From Lachnospiraceae bacterium (GTDB taxonomy: Bacteria > Bacillota > Clostridia > Lachnospirales > Lachnospiraceae): a DNA stretch of 45,980 bases. The notes under the pieces are model-generated. The model worked only from the letters and a program-made list of their open reading frames with translations. It made no database searches and was not told where the DNA came from. The translations under genes were made by a program, and so were the position numbers. Location of the stretch: positions 1-45,980 of the forward strand of contig JAUNON010000017.1 in NCBI GenBank assembly GCA_030537145.1. The letters run 5' to 3'. The stretch's first letter is position 1; each line of letters begins with the position of its first letter. Below are positions 6,860-16,232 of this stretch, one piece after another.

Positions 6860-8647
6860 ATGTGCAAAGTCTTAGATAAAATCAATACCCCGAAGGATCT
6901 GAAAGCTTTATCACGAAAGGAACTTGTACAGTTATGCGGAGAAATCCGGCAGCAGATGATTTTGCGTCTTAGTGTGACGGGCGGACATGTGGGCTCCAAT
7001 TTATCGGTCATTGAGGCCACTGTTGCATTGCATTATGTGTTTGATTCACCGGTTGACAAAATCATCTTTGATGTTTCCCATCAATGCTATACCCATAAGT
7101 TATTGACCGGACGGAAAGCGGCCTATACGGATCCTGCAAGGTTTTCCACTGTCAGCGGATTTACCAATCCTGCAGAAAGCGGGCATGATATTTTTTCAAT
7201 CGGTCATACCTCTACAGCAGTCAGCCTGGCCTGCGGGATGGCGAAAGGGCGTGATGTGAAAGAGGAAAGCCATAATGTGATTGCATTGGTAGGAGATGGC
7301 GCACTCAGCGGCGGTGAGGCCTTTGAAGGGCTGAACAATGCGTCGGTCCTTGGGAGCAATATCATCCTCATAATAAACGATAATGATATGAGCATTGCGG
7401 AAAATCACGGCGGCTTCTATCAAAATCTTCGGCTGCTGCGGGAAACGGACGGTAAGGCAGACTGTAATCTTTTCCGGGCCCTGGGGTTTGATTATTTCTT
7501 TGTTCGTGACGGCAATGATTTTAATGAAATTGCGGATATGCTGGAACTGGTTAAGGACACAAATCATCCGGTTGTTGTTCATATGTGTACTGTAAAGGGA
7601 AAGGGATACCGATTTGCGGAAGCCGACAGAGAGAATTGGCACTATATGGGGCCGTTTGATATTGACACAGGAAAGCGGCGGCAGGAGGCTGTACCTGCGG
7701 AAACGTATGAGGCTCTGACAGCCGCATATTTAGCAGACAAAATGCGAATGGATTCTGCGGTCACTGCAATTACTGCCGGAACACCCAAGGTCTTAGGATT
7801 CGAGGAAGAATTGAGAAATCAGTTTCCGAAACAGTTTGTGGATGTGGGGATTGCAGAAGGCCATGCGGTGGCTATGATTTCCGGTATTGCAAAGGCAGGC
7901 GGAAAGCCGGTATTTGGTGTCAGCAGCTCTTTTTTGCAAAGGGCCTACGATCAGCTTTCCTCTGATTTGGCGCTAAACCAAAGTCCGGCGGTCATTCTTG
8001 TATTTTTTGCGGGAATCAGCGGGGGCAGTCAGACGCATATGGGTATTTTTGACATGGCGCTTGCTGCGAATATCCCAGGTATTATATATCTGGCACCGAC
8101 CTGTAAGGAAGAATATTTCAGTATGCTGGAATGGGGGCTGAATCAGACAGAATATCCGGTAATCATCCGTGTACCGGGCATTGAGACTGTATCCAGAGAT
8201 GCTGCCTTGCTGTCCGAATATAGCTATCCTGCAAAATACGAAATTGCGGAGCACGGAACGATGGTGGCCATTCTGGCTCTTGGAAAATTCTTTGAATTGG
8301 GTAAGAGCGTGAGAGAAAAATTAGATGCAGAGTATGGAATTCGTGCAACCCTTATCAATCCAAGATATGCGTCTGCCGTTGACGAAGTAATGTTGAACGC
8401 ATTACCGGAATATGGGCATCGATTGGTCGTCACGCTGGAGGACGGCGTTATAGACGGCGGTTTCGGTGAAAAGATTTCAAGGTTCTATGGAACCTCTCCT
8501 ATGAAGGTGCTGAGCTTTGGGGCAGGAAAAGAGTTTGTCAATCATGTGGCAGCGGATGAACAATATTTCAGATACCGTTTAACTCCGGAGCAAATTGTTT
8601 CGGATATTTTAAAAGAAATTTCAGAACATTTTCGTAACAATTTTTAG
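6860..8647 (+). CDS. 1-deoxy-D-xylulose-5-phosphate synthase-like thiamine enzyme (altered acceptor site)
   Basis: A 595-residue protein with Dxs domain order: a thiamine-diphosphate domain (His43 in GGHVGSN, GDG at 145-147, the metal-binding NDND region near 173), a middle transketolase domain with catalytic Glu333 (IAEGHAV), and a C-terminal domain. His261 and Arg361 (FLQRAYDQ) fit Dxs. The residues that hold the phosphate of glyceraldehyde 3-phosphate do not. By comparison with remembered E. coli Dxs, Arg420 becomes Phe383, Arg478 becomes Gly440, Tyr392 becomes Ser355, and Asp427 is lost in a one-residue deletion (GISGGSQTH for GIVGADGQTH). It probably keeps the carboligation chemistry on a different acceptor. 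Third gene of a MerR-controlled operon with two lipoproteins, 35 nt after the second. Confidence 0.8.
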   Translation: MCKVLDKINTPKDLKALSRKELVQLCGEIRQQMILRLSVTGGHVGSNLSVIEATVALHYVFDSPVDKIIFDVSHQCYTHKLLTGRKAAYTDPARFSTVSGFTNPAESGHDIFSIGHTSTAVSLACGMAKGRDVKEESHNVIALVGDGALSGGEAFEGLNNASVLGSNIILIINDNDMSIAENHGGFYQNLRLLRETDGKADCNLFRALGFDYFFVRDGNDFNEIADMLELVKDTNHPVVVHMCTVKGKGYRFAEADRENWHYMGPFDIDTGKRRQEAVPAETYEALTAAYLADKMRMDSAVTAITAGTPKVLGFEEELRNQFPKQFVDVGIAEGHAVAMISGIAKAGGKPVFGVSSSFLQRAYDQLSSDLALNQSPAVILVFFAGISGGSQTHMGIFDMALAANIPGIIYLAPTCKEEYFSMLEWGLNQTEYPVIIRVPGIETVSRDAALLSEYSYPAKYEIAEHGTMVAILALGKFFELGKSVREKLDAEYGIRATLINPRYASAVDEVMLNALPEYGHRLVVTLEDGVIDGGFGEKISRFYGTSPMKVLSFGAGKEFVNHVAADEQYFRYRLTPEQIVSDILKEISEHFRNNF

Positions 8648-8679
8648 AGATAAGTTAGTAACACAGGAGGGAGCGTTGG

Positions 8680-8688
8680 TGATATAAT
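8680..8688 (+). promoter_or_regulatory. Possible extended -10 promoter
   Basis: TGATATAAT is an extended -10 motif (TGnTATAAT) with no convincing -35 box. It lies between the Dxs-like gene and the terminator at 8781 and could start a short RNA or the leader of the GH94 locus. Confidence 0.3.
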
Positions 8689-8780
8689 AGACTCAAATAG
8701 TGAATTACCGAAAATTTGAAAAATATAGCAGAGCATATCAATAGGGGCGGAAAATTACAATAACAAACAAATATTCACAT

Positions 8781-8815
8781 AACGGGCAATAGCAAAATCT
8801 TGCCCGTTATTTTAT
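8781..8815 (+). terminator. Rho-independent terminator after the Dxs-like operon
   Basis: AACGGGCAA (8781-8789) and TTGCCCGTT (8800-8808) form a perfect 9-bp stem with a 10-nt loop, followed by ATTTTAT. It ends the lipoprotein/Dxs-like transcript 134 nt past the last stop. Confidence 0.8.
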
Positions 8816-8892
8816 GATATAAGAAAGCCTACGCTTTTCATGGTATAAAGAAAACCTCTGCCCCATTCGGGCGGATAGTTGGAGGAGAATAT

Positions 8893-11283
8893 ATGAGATA
8901 CGGACATTTTGATAATGAACACAGAGAGTACTGTATTGACCGGGTGGATCTTCCTGTGTCTTGGACGAATTATATTGGCGTGGAGGAAATGTGCGGGGTC
9001 ATGAACCATACGGCAGGTGGCTATCTGTTCTACAAAACGCCGCAGTATCACCGGATCACCCGTTTCAGACCCAATGGAGTTCCCATGGACCGTCCGGGCC
9101 ATTACGTTTACCTGCGGGATGAGGAGGACGGGGACTACTGGAGTATTTCCTGGCAGCCGGTGGGAAAACCGCTGGATCAGGCCGGATATACCTGCCGCCA
9201 CGGTATGTCCTATTCCGTTTATGAATGTGATTACAAGGGCATCCGGGCATCTCAAAAGCTGATGATCCCGCTGGGGGATGCGGTGGAGCTGTGGGATGTG
9301 AAGATAAAGAATACCAGCGGAAGAAGCCGCAGCCTCAGTGTGTATTCTTACTGTGAATTTTCCTTTCATCATATCGATATGGACAATCAGAATTTTCAGA
9401 TGAGCCTGTATGCGGCGGGCTCCTCCTACGAGGACGGGATCATAGAACATGATTTGTTCTATGAGGAGTTTGGATATCAGTATTTTACGGCCAGCTTTGA
9501 GCCGGACGGCTTTGACTGCCTCAGAGATAAATTTATCGGGCCCTACCGGACGGAGACAAACCCGGTTGCGGTGGAGCGCGGAATTTGCGGTTCTTCCTTT
9601 GAGAAGGGAGGGAATCACTGCGGCGCATTACAGAAGAAAATATGGCTGCAGCCCGGAGAGGAGGTCAGGCTGATCTTTATGCTGGGAGAAGGAAAGCGCT
9701 GTGATGCCCTTCCCATCCGGAAAAAATACAGCAATCCGGAAAATGTGGACAAAGCAGCCCGCAAGCTGGCGGCTTATTGGGAGGAAAAGTTCTCCAGGCT
9801 TCAGGTACATACGCCAAATCAGGATATGAATACCATGCTGAACACCTGGAATCTGTACCAGGCGGAAGTGAACATCATGTTTTCCAGATTTGCTTCCTTT
9901 ATTGAGGTAGGGGGCAGAACCGGACTAGGATACCGGGATACGGCCCAGGATGCCATGACAGTACCCCATTCCAACCCGGAAAAATGCAGACAGAGAATTT
10001 CCCAGCTTTTGCACGGGCTGGTCTCTAAGGGATACGGGCTGCATCTGTTTGATCCGGCATGGTTTGAGCCCCGGAAGGAGGTAAGCCCCTTTTCTTCCCC
10101 CACGGTGATTCCGGTGCCGGATGAAAAGGATCGGATCCACGGGTTGAAGGATACCTGCTCTGATGATGCACTGTGGCTAATTCCTTCTATTGCGGAGTAT
10201 ATCCGGGAGACGGGAGAGGAGGAATTTCTGGATCAGGTGATCGGCTATGCAGATGGGGGCGAAGGTACGGTTTATGAGCATATGAAGCGTATCCTGAACT
10301 TTTCCGCCGAGCAGGTGGGAAGTCATGGCGTTTGCCTGGGGCTGCGGGCCGACTGGAATGACTGTCTGAATCTGGGAGGAGGAGAGAGCGCTATGGTATC
10401 CTTCCTCCATGTATGGGCGCTGGAGCACTTTCTGGAGATTGCCGGAAGAAAGGGTATTCAGGAAGATATTGAAAAATATCAGGCAATGTATGAGAAGGTA
10501 AAGCATGTCTGCGAAACCCAGCTTTGGGACGAGGAATGGTTTATCCGGGGCATTACAAAGAGCGGAAGAAAGATCGGGACAAAGCAGGATGCGGAAGGAA
10601 AAATTCATCTGGAGTCCAATGCCTGGGCAGTTCTTTCCGGGGCGGCCACATACGAGCAGGGAATTCGGGCCATGGACAGCATCGACAAATATCTGTATAC
10701 CCCTTATGGAATTATGCTGAATGGACCCTCCTACACGGTGCCGGATGAAGAGGTGGGATTTGTCACCCGGGTGTATCCAGGAGTAAAGGAAAACGGGGCT
10801 ATTTTCAGCCACCCCAACCCCTGGGTATGGGCGGCGGAATGCAGGCTGGGCCGGGGAGACCGGGCCATGAAGTTTTATGAGGCGCTATGTCCCAGCCGGC
10901 AGAATGACAGGATTGAAATCCGGGAAGCGGAGCCCTATTCCTACTGTCAGTTTATCATGGGAAAGGATCATACGGCATTTGGCAGAGCCCGTCACCCGTT
11001 TATGACAGGCAGCGGCGGATGGGCCTATTTTTCCGCCACCCGGCATATACTTGGTATCCGGCCTCAGTTTGACGAGCTTCTCATAGATCCGTGTATTCCC
11101 GGAGAGTGGGAAGGCTTTGAGGCGGTAAGAAAATGGCGGGGAGCTACCTACCGAATCCAGGTGAAAAATCCCGGGGGAGTAATGAAAGGGGTAAAGGAGC
11201 TGTATGTGGATGGCCGAAGGACAGAGCATATCCCTGTATTTGCAGCGGGGACAGAGCATAACGTGGAGGTCATTATGGGGTGA
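8893..11283 (+). CDS. GH94 disaccharide phosphorylase (cellobiose/chitobiose phosphorylase-like)
   Basis: A 796-residue cytoplasmic enzyme of glycoside hydrolase family 94. It splits a beta-linked disaccharide with inorganic phosphate to a sugar 1-phosphate and a free sugar. The start (MRYGHFDNEHREYCI), the TAGGY-FYK and ITRFRPNGVP motifs and the end (PVFAAGTEHNVEVIMG) match cellobiose phosphorylase. The catalytic acid is Asp487 in ADWNDCLNL. GLGYRDTAQDAM and LNLGGGESAMVSFLH around the active site look to me closer to N,N'-diacetylchitobiose phosphorylase, and the length suits it, but substrate is uncertain. It opens a locus with a phosphohexomutase, sensor kinase, ABC importer, response regulator and aldolase. 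Start follows GGAGGAG. Confidence 0.85.
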   Translation: MRYGHFDNEHREYCIDRVDLPVSWTNYIGVEEMCGVMNHTAGGYLFYKTPQYHRITRFRPNGVPMDRPGHYVYLRDEEDGDYWSISWQPVGKPLDQAGYTCRHGMSYSVYECDYKGIRASQKLMIPLGDAVELWDVKIKNTSGRSRSLSVYSYCEFSFHHIDMDNQNFQMSLYAAGSSYEDGIIEHDLFYEEFGYQYFTASFEPDGFDCLRDKFIGPYRTETNPVAVERGICGSSFEKGGNHCGALQKKIWLQPGEEVRLIFMLGEGKRCDALPIRKKYSNPENVDKAARKLAAYWEEKFSRLQVHTPNQDMNTMLNTWNLYQAEVNIMFSRFASFIEVGGRTGLGYRDTAQDAMTVPHSNPEKCRQRISQLLHGLVSKGYGLHLFDPAWFEPRKEVSPFSSPTVIPVPDEKDRIHGLKDTCSDDALWLIPSIAEYIRETGEEEFLDQVIGYADGGEGTVYEHMKRILNFSAEQVGSHGVCLGLRADWNDCLNLGGGESAMVSFLHVWALEHFLEIAGRKGIQEDIEKYQAMYEKVKHVCETQLWDEEWFIRGITKSGRKIGTKQDAEGKIHLESNAWAVLSGAATYEQGIRAMDSIDKYLYTPYGIMLNGPSYTVPDEEVGFVTRVYPGVKENGAIFSHPNPWVWAAECRLGRGDRAMKFYEALCPSRQNDRIEIREAEPYSYCQFIMGKDHTAFGRARHPFMTGSGGWAYFSATRHILGIRPQFDELLIDPCIPGEWEGFEAVRKWRGATYRIQVKNPGGVMKGVKELYVDGRRTEHIPVFAAGTEHNVEVIMG

Positions 11284-11417
11284 GCCGGCATAGCTGAAGG
11301 ATACAGAGATGAATGATGGCAGAATAGCAGAAACAATGTTAAAATAGAGAAAACGCAGAAAAATACAGAGAAGGGTCTGCGGAAAAAAGCTCTATATCAG
11401 AGAAAGGAGGGACAGAG

Positions 11418-12896
11418 ATGGAGAGTAATTTTGCACAGGATATGTCAAAAACGGCAGGTTCTCAGGGAGTCGTCTTTGGCACCGGCGGATGGAGGGCGGT
11501 CATCGGAGACGGATTTACCAGAAGCAATATACAGATACTGTCAAAAGCGATGTCTATAAAGATGAAAAAAGAAAAGGTGGACGGGGAAGGCATCGTGATC
11601 GGGTATGACCGCAGATTCCTTTCCAAGGAGGCGGTCAAGTGGGCCTGTGAAGTGTTTGCGGCAGAGGGGATCCGGTGCTGGTTTGTGAACCGTTCCTGCC
11701 CCACGCCGCTGGTGATGTTTTATGTGGAAAAGCATAAGCTGCATTATGGCATGATGGTGACTGCCAGCCATAATCCGGCTATCTACAATGGATTTAAGGT
11801 ATTTACCTATGGGGGCCGGGATGCCAGTGAGGAGCAGACAAAGGAAATCGAAGGCTATATCAGAGAAGTGGAAAGCCGGGGCCAGATACGCTATATGGAA
11901 TATGAAAGGGCAAAAGAGACAGGATTGGTGGTGGAGTTTAATCCGCTCAATGAATATCTGGACAATATTATTGCCAATATCAATATGCAGGCGATCCGGG
12001 AGAGGGGACTGCATATTGTATTGGATCCCATGTACGGGGTGAGCCAGACCTCCATGAAAACCATCCTCTCCACGGCCCGGTGTGAGATTGATTTAATTCA
12101 TGAAACCCATGATACCCTGTTTGGCCGCAGAATGCCGGCGCCCAGCAAAAATTCCCTGACGGAGCTTTGTACCTACGTGACGGAAATGGAATGTGATCTG
12201 GGGATAGCTACGGACGGGGATGCGGACCGGCTGGGCGTGATCGATGATAAAGGCCGTTATCTGACTGCCAACGATATCCTGCGGCTGCTGTATTATTATC
12301 TGCTGAATTACAAAGGCTGGCGGGGACCGGCGGTGCGCAATGTGGCCACCACCCACATGCTGGATAAAATGGCGGAGGCCTTTGGGGAAATCTGTTATGA
12401 GGTGCCGGTGGGCTTTAAGTATATCTCTGCGAAAATGCAGGAGACGGGAGCCATTATCGGAGGGGAATCCTCCGGGGGACTGACGGTCCGGGGCCATATT
12501 AACGGAAAAGACGGTATTTATGCGGCATCTCTGCTGGTGGAGATGATCGCTGTTACGGGAAAGCGGCTTTCGGAGCTGGCCCGGGAGATCGAGGAGCGGT
12601 ATGGGAAAACATATATGGAGGAGCGCTCCTATCGTTTCACGGCGGAGCGAAAGCAGGAATTGATGAAGCTTCTGTTTGAGGACAAGCTGCTGCCCGATCT
12701 GGAATTGCCTATAGAGAAGGTGTCCTATCTGGACGGCTGTAAGGTATATTTCAAGAATGGAGGCTGGATTATCGCCAGATTTTCCGGAACGGAGCCGCTG
12801 CTGCGTATTTTCTGCGAGATGCAGGACCGCAGGAGTGCGGAAAGGCTCAGTGATAAATTTGAAGAATTTTTAAGCCTGCAGGGTCTGCAGGAATAA
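11418..12896 (+). CDS. Phosphohexomutase (phosphoglucomutase/phosphomannomutase/phosphoacetylglucosamine mutase family)
   Basis: A 492-residue alpha-D-phosphohexomutase. Domain 1 holds the phosphorylated Ser117 in TASHNP. Domain 2 has the magnesium loop DGDADR (266-271). Domain 3 has the sugar-binding GGESSGG. Domain 4 has the phosphate-binding loop RFSGTEPLLRI near the end. It moves phosphate between C1 and C6 of a hexose or hexosamine. Downstream of a phosphorylase that makes a sugar 1-phosphate, it should supply the 6-phosphate to central metabolism. Whether it prefers glucose, mannose or N-acetylglucosamine phosphate is not clear. Start follows AAAGGAGG by 7 nt, 134 nt after the GH94 gene. 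Confidence 0.88.
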   Translation: MESNFAQDMSKTAGSQGVVFGTGGWRAVIGDGFTRSNIQILSKAMSIKMKKEKVDGEGIVIGYDRRFLSKEAVKWACEVFAAEGIRCWFVNRSCPTPLVMFYVEKHKLHYGMMVTASHNPAIYNGFKVFTYGGRDASEEQTKEIEGYIREVESRGQIRYMEYERAKETGLVVEFNPLNEYLDNIIANINMQAIRERGLHIVLDPMYGVSQTSMKTILSTARCEIDLIHETHDTLFGRRMPAPSKNSLTELCTYVTEMECDLGIATDGDADRLGVIDDKGRYLTANDILRLLYYYLLNYKGWRGPAVRNVATTHMLDKMAEAFGEICYEVPVGFKYISAKMQETGAIIGGESSGGLTVRGHINGKDGIYAASLLVEMIAVTGKRLSELAREIEERYGKTYMEERSYRFTAERKQELMKLLFEDKLLPDLELPIEKVSYLDGCKVYFKNGGWIIARFSGTEPLLRIFCEMQDRRSAERLSDKFEEFLSLQGLQE

Positions 12897-12944
12897 AAGG
12901 GTAGGAAACCCACGCAATAGAAAAAGAAAAGGGAGGAATTGGCA

Positions 12945-14684
12945 ATGCAAAAGAAGCAGTATTCCATGAAATGGAAGGTGATCGGAGTCCTGCTGCTGTG
13001 CTGGCTGATTCCTTTTTCCTTTCTGATTGCGGTGATGGGTATTTATATGGCTACCAATCATAGCGATATGACGGCAATGAGCTATCAGAGCCAGTTGGAT
13101 TTTAACAACCGGATCTGTGTGGAGCGGCTGAACCGTGCGGTGGCGGATTCAAGGCAGGTTTCCTATGATGGGGATATTTTATCGATTCGGAAGCAATATC
13201 AGCAGGGGATCATTGGCTATGATACGGCCCAGAAGCGGTATACGGAATATCTTGCCTCTAAATTTCAGCACAGCGATACGGTTTCCAGTGTGATTTTATG
13301 GTTTGAGGAGGGGGATCCGGCCAGCTTCGGAAGCAGTACCTACAGTGAACGGAGCAACGGCAGCTATCAGCAGATTCGCAATTACTGGAACCGGGATCAT
13401 GAGGCGGTGGCAGGGCTGGCAGAGACCCTGGATACCTCCGTGGGATTTCTGGTAAGGGATAATACACTGTATCTGATCCGTAATCTGATGGATAATCATT
13501 ATGAGGCCCAGGGGGTCCTGGTATTCTGCATAAATCAGCCCTACTGCTTCAACAGTATTTCCCAGTATCCCATGCAGGATGGAGCCTGTGTCTGGGTGAA
13601 TGAGGAGGAGCCGCTGCTGTGCCCTTCCCAGGAAAGGGAGGAATGGGAAAAGCGGTATGATGATATGGGAGAAACCTCCTATCAGTGGATCGGCGGACAG
13701 CTCTGTGTAACGGATACCAGAGCCGGCGACAGCTACCGCCTTTACTCTGCTATGATGATAAAGAAAAATGTTACCATGTTTCCGTTTAACGGCTATCCTT
13801 ACGTGGTGTGCGGACTGGTGATCTCTCTGATTCTGATGCTGTATGCGGTTTTGTGGGTTTTCCGCCGGGAGGTTACCCGTCCGGTGGAAACTCTGAGTGA
13901 CGGAATGCGCCACATTGAACAGGGGGAGCTTGGATATCGGATCGAAGAGAAAATGTACAATTCGGAATTTCTTTACCTGACCGATGCAGTGAACCGTATG
14001 TCCGATCATCTCAAACAGCAGTTTCATAAAATTTATCAGGAGGAAATCGCCCTGCGGGAAGCCAGGATTATGGCGCTGCAGTCTCATATCAATCCCCATT
14101 TTCTCAACAACACCATGGAGATCATCAATTGGGAAGCCAGGCTGGAGGGAAATGTTAAGGTAAGCAGAATGATAGAGGCCCTGTCCACCGTGATGGATGC
14201 GGCCATGGACCGCAGGAAGCGGCCGGAGGTGCGGCTGGCCGAGGAGATGGGATATGTAAATGCCTACCTTTATATTATGAAAGAACGGCTGGGAAAACGG
14301 CTGACGGTGGAGCTGAAGGTGCCGGAGGAGCTGATGGACTGTCCGGTGCCCAGGCTGATTTTGCAGCCGGTGATCGAAAACGCCATTGAACATGGAATCG
14401 TACCCAACGGCAGCGGCACCGTGACCATACGGGGATATCATGACGGGCAATATCTGTTCCTGGAAACCTTAAATGACGGAGGCCTTACGGATGAGGACCG
14501 GCAAAGGATTGCCAGACTGCTGGATCTGAATTACAATACCAGCCAGGAGCCGGCAGGAAATATGGGGATTGCCAATGTAAACCAGCGGCTGCACATTCTG
14601 TTCGGCTCTCCCTGCGGCCTGACTATGGAGGAAGAAGAAGGAAAAGTAACCGCACGACTGACGATTCCCTGGAGAATGGAATGA
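12945..14684 (+). CDS. YesM-type sensor histidine kinase
   Basis: A 579-residue membrane kinase. One membrane segment lies at about 10-35, an extracellular sensor of ~240 residues follows, and a second segment at about 280-300 leads to a HAMP linker. The cytoplasmic part has the His_kinase (PF06580) motif QSHINPHFLNNT with His385, then an HATPase-type domain with LILQPVIENAIEHG. This kinase class is typically paired with YesN/AraC-type regulators and controls sugar uptake loci; the partner is probably the regulator at 18104. The ATG at 12945 is 8 nt after GGGAGG; an in-frame TTG two codons earlier is less likely. It follows the mutase by 48 nt. Confidence 0.88.
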   Translation: MQKKQYSMKWKVIGVLLLCWLIPFSFLIAVMGIYMATNHSDMTAMSYQSQLDFNNRICVERLNRAVADSRQVSYDGDILSIRKQYQQGIIGYDTAQKRYTEYLASKFQHSDTVSSVILWFEEGDPASFGSSTYSERSNGSYQQIRNYWNRDHEAVAGLAETLDTSVGFLVRDNTLYLIRNLMDNHYEAQGVLVFCINQPYCFNSISQYPMQDGACVWVNEEEPLLCPSQEREEWEKRYDDMGETSYQWIGGQLCVTDTRAGDSYRLYSAMMIKKNVTMFPFNGYPYVVCGLVISLILMLYAVLWVFRREVTRPVETLSDGMRHIEQGELGYRIEEKMYNSEFLYLTDAVNRMSDHLKQQFHKIYQEEIALREARIMALQSHINPHFLNNTMEIINWEARLEGNVKVSRMIEALSTVMDAAMDRRKRPEVRLAEEMGYVNAYLYIMKERLGKRLTVELKVPEELMDCPVPRLILQPVIENAIEHGIVPNGSGTVTIRGYHDGQYLFLETLNDGGLTDEDRQRIARLLDLNYNTSQEPAGNMGIANVNQRLHILFGSPCGLTMEEEEGKVTARLTIPWRME

Positions 14685-14704
14685 GAAGGCAGCGGTTCGC
14701 TTCG

Positions 14705-14733
14705 TGACCGGGTTTTGCATAGTTTGGTATAAA
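14705..14733 (+). promoter_or_regulatory. Possible promoter for the sugar-binding protein gene
   Basis: TGACCG (14705-14710), a 17-bp spacer and TATAAA (14728-14733) lie just past the kinase stop. The -35 box is poor. The 188-nt gap and the need for much binding protein make an internal promoter reasonable. Confidence 0.35.
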
Positions 14734-14872
14734 AGGATCCTAATGTCAATAGTGAACAAAAATATACAAGAAATCACAGGTTCAGTTATTCAAAAAAGAT
14801 AAAAAATAAGGCATACTGGTAGTATCAAATGAAACGGAACGTTTTAAAAAATTCTATCAGGGAGGGAAAACT

Positions 14873-16180
14873 ATGAAAAAACAGTTGGCAGCATTATTGG
14901 CAGGTACTCTTGCAGTTTCCGCATTTTCGGGATCTGTGGTAGCACTGGCGGATGGAACGGAATTGAATGTAACCACCACATTTGCAGGTGAGGATGGAAA
15001 CGCTCAGAACTTTAAAGATGCAGTGGCAGCATGGGAGGAGAGCACCGGAAATAAGGTAAACGATGCATCCGCAACCTCCGACGAAGCATTTAAGGCCAGA
15101 GTGGAGATGGATTTCCAGACGGGAGCGGATCCGGATGTGCTGTTCTTCTTTAATGGAGCAGATGCAAATTCCTTTATCGAAGCAGGAAAGGTAGTTCCCA
15201 TTGATACCATTCGTGAAACCTATCCGGAATATGCTTCTAATATGAATGATGACCTGATTACCCCGTCACTGGTGGACGGCGTGAAATATGCGGTTCCCGT
15301 ACATGGATATTGGGAGGCAATGTTTGTAAATACGGCGGTTCTGGACGCAGCAGGAGTGGAGGTGCCCGGCGCTGACTATACCTGGGATCAGTTCCTGGAG
15401 GACTGCCAGAAGATTAAAGATGCCGGATACGCTCCGATCGCAGCGGCTCTGGGAAATATTCCCCATTACTGGTGGGAGTACTCCATCTTTAATAACGGCA
15501 ATGTGACGGATCATCTGACGATCCCCGCTTCCATCGATGATGCCGGCGCATGGGTAGCCGGTATGGAGGATATCAAGGCTTTGTATGAAGCCGGATATTT
15601 CCCGGAAAATACCCTTTCCGCAACGGATGATGAAACCTTCGCCATGTTTACAGAGGACAAAGCAGCATTCCTTCTGGATGGTTCCTGGAAGGTTGGCGGT
15701 ATCGCAGGTGCCTGCCAGTCTGACCCGGAGGATGCTTCCACTCTGGATACAGAAAAGCTTGACAAATTTACAGTTACCTATGTGCCTGGAAAGGGCGACA
15801 GAAAAGCAACCGACCTGATCGGCGGACTGTCCATGGGCTATTACATCAGCACGGCAGCATGGGAGGATGAAGAAAAGAGAGAAGCCGCTGTCAGCTTCGT
15901 AGAATATATGACCAGCAATGAAGTAGTGGCAAAATTTGCGGAGCATACCGCTTCTGCTCTGAAGGATGCGCCGGAGGTGGATGAGGCTTCCTTCACTTCC
16001 CTGCAGATTAAAGCAATGGAAATGATGTCGGGCGTTACTTCCCTGACCGGAGCCGTACAGGATCTGTTCAACGGGGAATGCCGTATCTCCACATTTGACG
16101 GTATGCCGCAGATCGTTACCGGTGAAGTGTCTGCAGAGGATGCAGTTGCAGAAGGTCTTGACGTTTATAACGCACAGTAG
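14873..16180 (+). CDS. ABC sugar transporter, extracellular solute-binding protein
   Basis: A 435-residue family 1 solute-binding protein. A signal peptide spans about residues 1-27 and ends VVALA-DG. The mature part starts with a typical strand (LNVTTTFAGEDGNAQNFKDA) and has the two-lobe pattern of sugar-binding proteins (ADPDVLFFF, TYPEYASNM, AAFLLDGSWKVGG, GLSMGYYIS). It should capture an oligosaccharide for the two permeases downstream. There is no cysteine in or near the signal peptide, so it lacks the lipid anchor normal for such proteins in Gram-positive bacteria. A good ribosome site (GGGAGG) precedes the ATG. No ATPase gene lies in the locus; a shared MsmK-type ATPase elsewhere is likely. 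Confidence 0.9.
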   Translation: MKKQLAALLAGTLAVSAFSGSVVALADGTELNVTTTFAGEDGNAQNFKDAVAAWEESTGNKVNDASATSDEAFKARVEMDFQTGADPDVLFFFNGADANSFIEAGKVVPIDTIRETYPEYASNMNDDLITPSLVDGVKYAVPVHGYWEAMFVNTAVLDAAGVEVPGADYTWDQFLEDCQKIKDAGYAPIAAALGNIPHYWWEYSIFNNGNVTDHLTIPASIDDAGAWVAGMEDIKALYEAGYFPENTLSATDDETFAMFTEDKAAFLLDGSWKVGGIAGACQSDPEDASTLDTEKLDKFTVTYVPGKGDRKATDLIGGLSMGYYISTAAWEDEEKREAAVSFVEYMTSNEVVAKFAEHTASALKDAPEVDEASFTSLQIKAMEMMSGVTSLTGAVQDLFNGECRISTFDGMPQIVTGEVSAEDAVAEGLDVYNAQ

Positions 16181-16232
16181 GACACAGAAGAAACAGGAAT
16201 TGAAATCATTAGTCTGAAGCATAAAATGTAAT

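Noticed and set aside
13296..14450. 384-codon open frame on the minus strand opposite the histidine kinase
   Set aside because: Antisense shadow, rich in His, Gln and Pro, without a ribosome site or domain.
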